From Bacteroidota bacterium (GTDB lineage Bacteria; Bacteroidota; Ignavibacteria; Kryptoniales; JAKASW01): a DNA stretch of 35,169 bases. The notes below the pieces were generated by a model, which saw only the letters and a list, made by a program, of their open reading frames with translations, was not told the DNA's origin and did no database searches. Shown here piece after piece: positions 31,290 through 35,169 of the stretch (position 1 is its first letter; the number at the start of each line of letters is the position of its first letter). The translations under genes were made by a program, and so were the position numbers. The stretch lies in assembly GCA_021794075.1 (NCBI GenBank), contig JAJYRM010000039.1, positions 1-35,169 on the forward strand. The letters run 5' to 3'.

Positions 31290-34214
31290 ATGACATTGTG
31301 TCGGTTTCGGAACTTCACCCTCTTTGTCTTAATAAGTTTTCTTCTCCCGCCTTCTTCATTTTCCCAAACTGCCGGAGACATTTCCGGGAAGGTCACCGAC
31401 CGCGCAACGGGCAAGGGCCTGCCCGGAGCCGATGTACTGGTTGTCGGAACGAGCCTTGGCGCTGCCACACACCTTAACGGGACTTTCAATATCTCCGATG
31501 TGCTGCCGGGAACTTACACCCTGCGGACTACATACATAGGCTACAGGACATCCCGCACGCGCGTTACTGTCGAAGAAGGTAAAACGTTGACTGTCGACCT
31601 TAAGCTTGAAGCGGTTGGGGTGAAGGGCAAAGAGGTAGTGGTGACCGCACAAGCTAGCGGTCAGAATGAGGCAATCAACGAGCAGCTATCGGCGAACACT
31701 ATCGAGAATGTGGTTTCAGCGGCGAAGATAAGGCAGCTGCCGGATGAAAACGCGGCGGAATCTGTGGGAAGACTTCCCGGCGTTTTCGTGTTGAGAAGCG
31801 GAGGCGAAGGTTATGCGGTCGTTATCAGGGGAATGGCGCCGCAGTACAACGAGGTGACGATAAACGGGATTCAAATGGGATCGTCCAACCCCAATGATCG
31901 GAGCACGAACCTCAGCATGATATCGTCAAACATGCTGGAGGGGATCCAGGTGAAAAAGACTGTAACGCCGGACATGGACGCGAACGTGATCGGAGGCGTG
32001 GTGAATTTCAATATGCGCGAGGCCCACGTGAAAGAACCGGGCGTCCCGGAATACGGCATTCTACTTCAAGGCGGATACAATAACCTTCCCGATGCCTACA
32101 ACAGATACAACAATTATAAGTATGTAGCGAGCGTTCAAGACAGGATATTGAACGACAAACTCGGCATTTTTGCGCAAGTGGACCTCGAGAGGCTGAACCT
32201 AACGTCGAACCAACTGTCTAGCTCGTACACTCACAACGGCAACAGTCTGTCGGAATATCTGATATCGGGGGTAACGCTTTCGGATATTCCGAGAGACAAG
32301 AGGTTATACAACGGAGCTCTTGACCTGGATTACGAATATTCCGGCGGTTCGCTAAAGCTCATGAATTTCCTAAGCACGGGGGCGACAACCGCAAACCCGC
32401 GATCTGAATCGTTCGGTATCGGGAGCAATGTGTTGTATTACGGGCTCTCGAATACCAGCAACGTCCTAAGCACTATATCAGACGTGCTTGACTATAATCA
32501 GAAGCTGCCCGTGTTCGATATGGACATAAAGTTGGGGCACACGTATTCGGAGACGAAATCTCCGAACAACTGGGGGGTGCAATTCTCGCAGACATCGGAG
32601 GCGGGACTTAGCCTGTTCACCAGCGAGTTGGACGTTAATCCGAAGACGGTTGTTGACGCGGCGACGCCGATCTTGTCCCAGACATATCTTTACTACCTGG
32701 ACAACACATACTCGTTCTCGAGGTCGAGGGCGTTGACGGCATCGATCGATTTCAAGACTAACGTCAACCTTTCGGACGCGGTATCGGCCGTGATAAAATT
32801 CGGCGGTGAGACGCGCTATACCACGAGGTCTTATCAATTCAATGAATATGACACCGCTCAGCTTCTAAACTCCGGCAGCGCGCTTTCGGTTGACAACCTG
32901 ATAAGCTCATACTTCTCGTTGCCGACCGGCAACTATCAAATACCGATCACAAATTTTCTGGATCCTAATTACAATTACGGGGAATTCCTGAACGGGCAAT
33001 ATTCTATGATTGCTCCGTTGAGTCTCGGCAAAATGTCACAGCTTGCGACATACATGCAAAACAAGGCCGCGTATATCGCGCAGACGATAGGACCGGCCAA
33101 CTACGGCTATAACAACTATGCTTCGACCATCCCGAACTATTCGGGATACGAGAACCCGAACGCTGGTTACGCGATGGCGACAGTTAAGGTGGGATCGAAA
33201 GTCACGGTGATAGGAGGCGTGAGGTTTCAGACTTTCCAAACGTCATACACCGGCGTCGCCGGCGTGACGAGTCCGGAATCGTATCAAACCTACACGCATT
33301 ATGATACAACGGTTAATCGGTACGATGGATACTGGCTGCCGGACGTGACACTCAGGTACGATCCGGTTTCATGGTCGGACATACGGCTGTCTTATACGAA
33401 CACGCTTGCATATCCGAGCTTCAGCGATTTTGTGCCGAAGACTAATCTTTCGGACTTGACCGAAACATGGAATAACATCGGGCTCGTACCGGCACACTCG
33501 ATCAACTATGACGCCTCCGTCTCGTTCTATGACAATACGCTGGGATTATTCAGCGCGGATGGATTTATAAAAGAGATCAGGAATATGATATATTCCTGGC
33601 AATTTTTCGTCAAGGGGAACGCCGCGTTACCGTATCTGCCGCTCGACCTCGCGAATTTTAGCCCGAACTCGACTTATCAAATTTATACGACGGAGAACAA
33701 TCCTTTCCTGAACAAGGTGTACGGCGTGGAGCTCGACTGGCAGACGCACTTCTGGTATTTGCCGGGGATGCTGTCCGGGCTTATACTCGACGTCAACTAC
33801 ACGCATACCAAGTCGGTGGCGCATTATCCTTATCTACTGTCGGTATCGAACGGGCGTAACCTGACTTACGTCGACACTTCATTCAGCGACCGGCTGGTAG
33901 ATCAGCCAAATAACATATTCAATCTCTCTCTCGGATATGACTACAAAGGTTTCTCGGTCCGGGTAGCCATGGTGTACCAGGCAGACATCTTCACCGCCGC
34001 GAGTCAATGGCCGCAACTTAGAGGATACACTGCCGCTTACGAACGGTGGGATCTGGCCGCAAGGCAGAAACTGCCGTGGGAGGGACTTGAAGTTTACGCG
34101 GACCTTAACAACATCAACGCGGCCAACGATGTGCAGGTGATCCAGGGAGGGCCTCCAACCGCGATAGAGGATTACGGTTTCACCGCAGACATGGGAGTCC
34201 GCTGGAAATTGTAG
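31290..34214 (+). CDS. TonB-dependent outer-membrane receptor
   Basis: A 974-residue outer-membrane active transporter. It has a signal peptide (about 1-26, ending SFSQ), a carboxypeptidase-D-regulatory-like domain (about 29-110), a possible TonB-box-like EVVVTAQ (about 115), a plug domain (about 125-235, with AAESVGRLPGVFVLRSGGE and VIRGMAPQYNEVTINGIQM) and a beta-barrel to the C-terminus (GVRWKL). The reading frame is open back to TTG 31254, inside the ROK gene, but AAGGAG at 31275-31280, nine bases before ATG 31290, and the signal peptide fix the start at 31290. Co-transcription with the regulator suggests uptake of an amino-sugar-containing glycan. No SusD partner follows. Confidence 0.93.
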   Translation: MTLCRFRNFTLFVLISFLLPPSSFSQTAGDISGKVTDRATGKGLPGADVLVVGTSLGAATHLNGTFNISDVLPGTYTLRTTYIGYRTSRTRVTVEEGKTLTVDLKLEAVGVKGKEVVVTAQASGQNEAINEQLSANTIENVVSAAKIRQLPDENAAESVGRLPGVFVLRSGGEGYAVVIRGMAPQYNEVTINGIQMGSSNPNDRSTNLSMISSNMLEGIQVKKTVTPDMDANVIGGVVNFNMREAHVKEPGVPEYGILLQGGYNNLPDAYNRYNNYKYVASVQDRILNDKLGIFAQVDLERLNLTSNQLSSSYTHNGNSLSEYLISGVTLSDIPRDKRLYNGALDLDYEYSGGSLKLMNFLSTGATTANPRSESFGIGSNVLYYGLSNTSNVLSTISDVLDYNQKLPVFDMDIKLGHTYSETKSPNNWGVQFSQTSEAGLSLFTSELDVNPKTVVDAATPILSQTYLYYLDNTYSFSRSRALTASIDFKTNVNLSDAVSAVIKFGGETRYTTRSYQFNEYDTAQLLNSGSALSVDNLISSYFSLPTGNYQIPITNFLDPNYNYGEFLNGQYSMIAPLSLGKMSQLATYMQNKAAYIAQTIGPANYGYNNYASTIPNYSGYENPNAGYAMATVKVGSKVTVIGGVRFQTFQTSYTGVAGVTSPESYQTYTHYDTTVNRYDGYWLPDVTLRYDPVSWSDIRLSYTNTLAYPSFSDFVPKTNLSDLTETWNNIGLVPAHSINYDASVSFYDNTLGLFSADGFIKEIRNMIYSWQFFVKGNAALPYLPLDLANFSPNSTYQIYTTENNPFLNKVYGVELDWQTHFWYLPGMLSGLILDVNYTHTKSVAHYPYLLSVSNGRNLTYVDTSFSDRLVDQPNNIFNLSLGYDYKGFSVRVAMVYQADIFTAASQWPQLRGYTAAYERWDLAARQKLPWEGLEVYADLNNINAANDVQVIQGGPPTAIEDYGFTADMGVRWKL

Positions 34215-34274
34215 AAAAATTCGGAGCCTGAAAAATATTTCAATTCTCAAGAACCATTTAGAAAGAGAGATGCT

Positions 34275-35169
34275 ATGAGAACCATGTTACTTACCGTGTC
34301 GGCAGTAGCGGTGGTAGTTTTCTTCACCCTTCAGAGTAAGACCTTAGCCGCCGTCAACGACACTCTTGTTGTGTACGCAAACGGGCCGAGTATCGACCAG
34401 GTAATAAACAGCGATACGACAGCCAGCGGCCAGCAGGCCCATAGCGTATACAAGTTTGTTTCGCTGGATACCACCTATATCTTCCTTTCCCAAATCACGC
34501 CGAGGTCGAGCGTAACCTTCCTCGGAGCATTAGGCCCCAACGGACGCCCGCCTACCATACAGCCGGGAGTTCTCAACGACGGATCGATACCCAAAATCCT
34601 TTTCGACATCAATCGAAAAGGATTGACTGTTACACTCGACAATCTCTATCTCGAGGATATGTCAACTAACGGATCTAATGCCACGGGGAACAGTGATGTC
34701 ATTGTCTCAGCTGATTCCGTGAGGCTTACCATGAACAACGTCATATCCGATGAGAATCGCGGCAGGGTCGTGGGCTATACCGGCAACTGGGACGACTTCT
34801 ACATCACAAACTGCGATTTCAGGAATGGAGTTAACCCGCCGACTTGGACAGACACGGAGATACTCGCGCCGCTGTGGCCCGCGGTACCGGCAGTGGACTC
34901 GATCATGATGAAGGATAACACGCTCTTCTGTGACAACGCTTACGCGGTGGTAGCGAAGCCGCCCGCGAAGTATATCGACTTCGACCATAACAGCGTGGTA
35001 TTTTCGTTCCTTCAACCGTTCTTCATATTCGCGGCATTCCATGCGAAGATCGAGAACAACATATTCTACAGCGCGTTTATCGGAGGCGAGACGAAGGCAG
35101 AATATCCCTGGTGGGACGAGGAGTTCTCACCTGCTCCACCGTCGCTTATAGACTTCGATACGATGAACG
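34275..35169 (+). CDS. Exported beta-helix-like protein, C-terminus beyond the window
   Basis: An open frame from ATG 34275 to the window end (298 codons, no stop). It has a signal peptide (about 1-25, ending LAA), then a region with short repeated strand-like units typical of right-handed parallel beta-helix proteins (for example VTLDNLYLEDMS, LTMNNVISDENR, DFYITNCDFRN, IENNIFYSAF, each with N/D turns). This fold is common in polysaccharide lyases and surface glycan-binding proteins, but no catalytic residues can be assigned. GAGAG precedes the start. It follows the receptor gene by 60 bases and likely belongs to the same operon. The gene is cut only by the window edge. Confidence 0.75.
   Translation, partial: MRTMLLTVSAVAVVVFFTLQSKTLAAVNDTLVVYANGPSIDQVINSDTTASGQQAHSVYKFVSLDTTYIFLSQITPRSSVTFLGALGPNGRPPTIQPGVLNDGSIPKILFDINRKGLTVTLDNLYLEDMSTNGSNATGNSDVIVSADSVRLTMNNVISDENRGRVVGYTGNWDDFYITNCDFRNGVNPPTWTDTEILAPLWPAVPAVDSIMMKDNTLFCDNAYAVVAKPPAKYIDFDHNSVVFSFLQPFFIFAAFHAKIENNIFYSAFIGGETKAEYPWWDEEFSPAPPSLIDFDTMN

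Overview
The window looks like a chromosomal segment from a member of the Bacteroidota/Chlorobiota assemblage, most likely from the Ignavibacteria-like side. It has a complete Bat (aerotolerance) operon, a large TonB-dependent receptor with an N-terminal carboxypeptidase-regulatory-like domain, and a typical sugar-scavenging gene set. It also has many good Shine-Dalgarno sequences and TTGACA-type promoters, which are less typical of classical Bacteroidia. This placement is inferred from gene content, not from a phylogeny. No tRNA, rRNA, CRISPR array or phage gene was seen.

Layout. Positions 1-127 are the 3' end (domains V and VI) of a group II intron whose body lies upstream of the window. 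Next come methylmalonyl-CoA epimerase, uvrC and a class I methyltransferase. A plus-strand sugar-handling run follows (3.6-8.2 kb): sugar-porter MFS, secreted SGNH esterase, FucP-like MFS and ROK sugar kinase, closed by a hairpin terminator. A homocysteine S-methyltransferase and an ExuT-like hexuronate transporter follow; the latter has a strong candidate promoter and a 9-bp inverted repeat upstream. On the minus strand, 19.8 to 11.35 kb, is an eight-gene moxR-DUF58-BatD-like-batA-batB-batC-batD-batE operon with several overlapping gene ends. About 1 kb of gene-free, decayed DNA (19.8-20.86 kb) contains a frameshifted fragment of a LacI-type regulator. An orphan lipoprotein, an SDR oxidoreductase and two HAD hydrolases come next on the plus strand.

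The last third is an amino-sugar locus. A minus-strand operon (29.8 to 23.9 kb) encodes a CBM9-like protein, an SSS sodium symporter, an AGE-family N-acylglucosamine 2-epimerase, a NagA-like deacetylase and NagB. Divergent from it are a ROK regulator that has lost its kinase residues, a TonB-dependent receptor and a beta-helix-like exported protein cut by the window end. The divergent intergenic region holds overlapping back-to-back promoters and an inverted repeat suited to a shared operator.

A plausible flow is outer-membrane uptake by the TonB receptor, inner-membrane import by the SSS symporter, ManNAc/GlcNAc interconversion, and entry into glycolysis through NagA/NagB. No dedicated GlcNAc kinase, SusD or glycoside hydrolase gene is visible. 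I saw no clear sign of a wholly new molecular system. The most distinctive items are the intron tail, the amino-sugar locus with its control region, the promoter/inverted-repeat element at 9.6 kb, and the decayed regulator.
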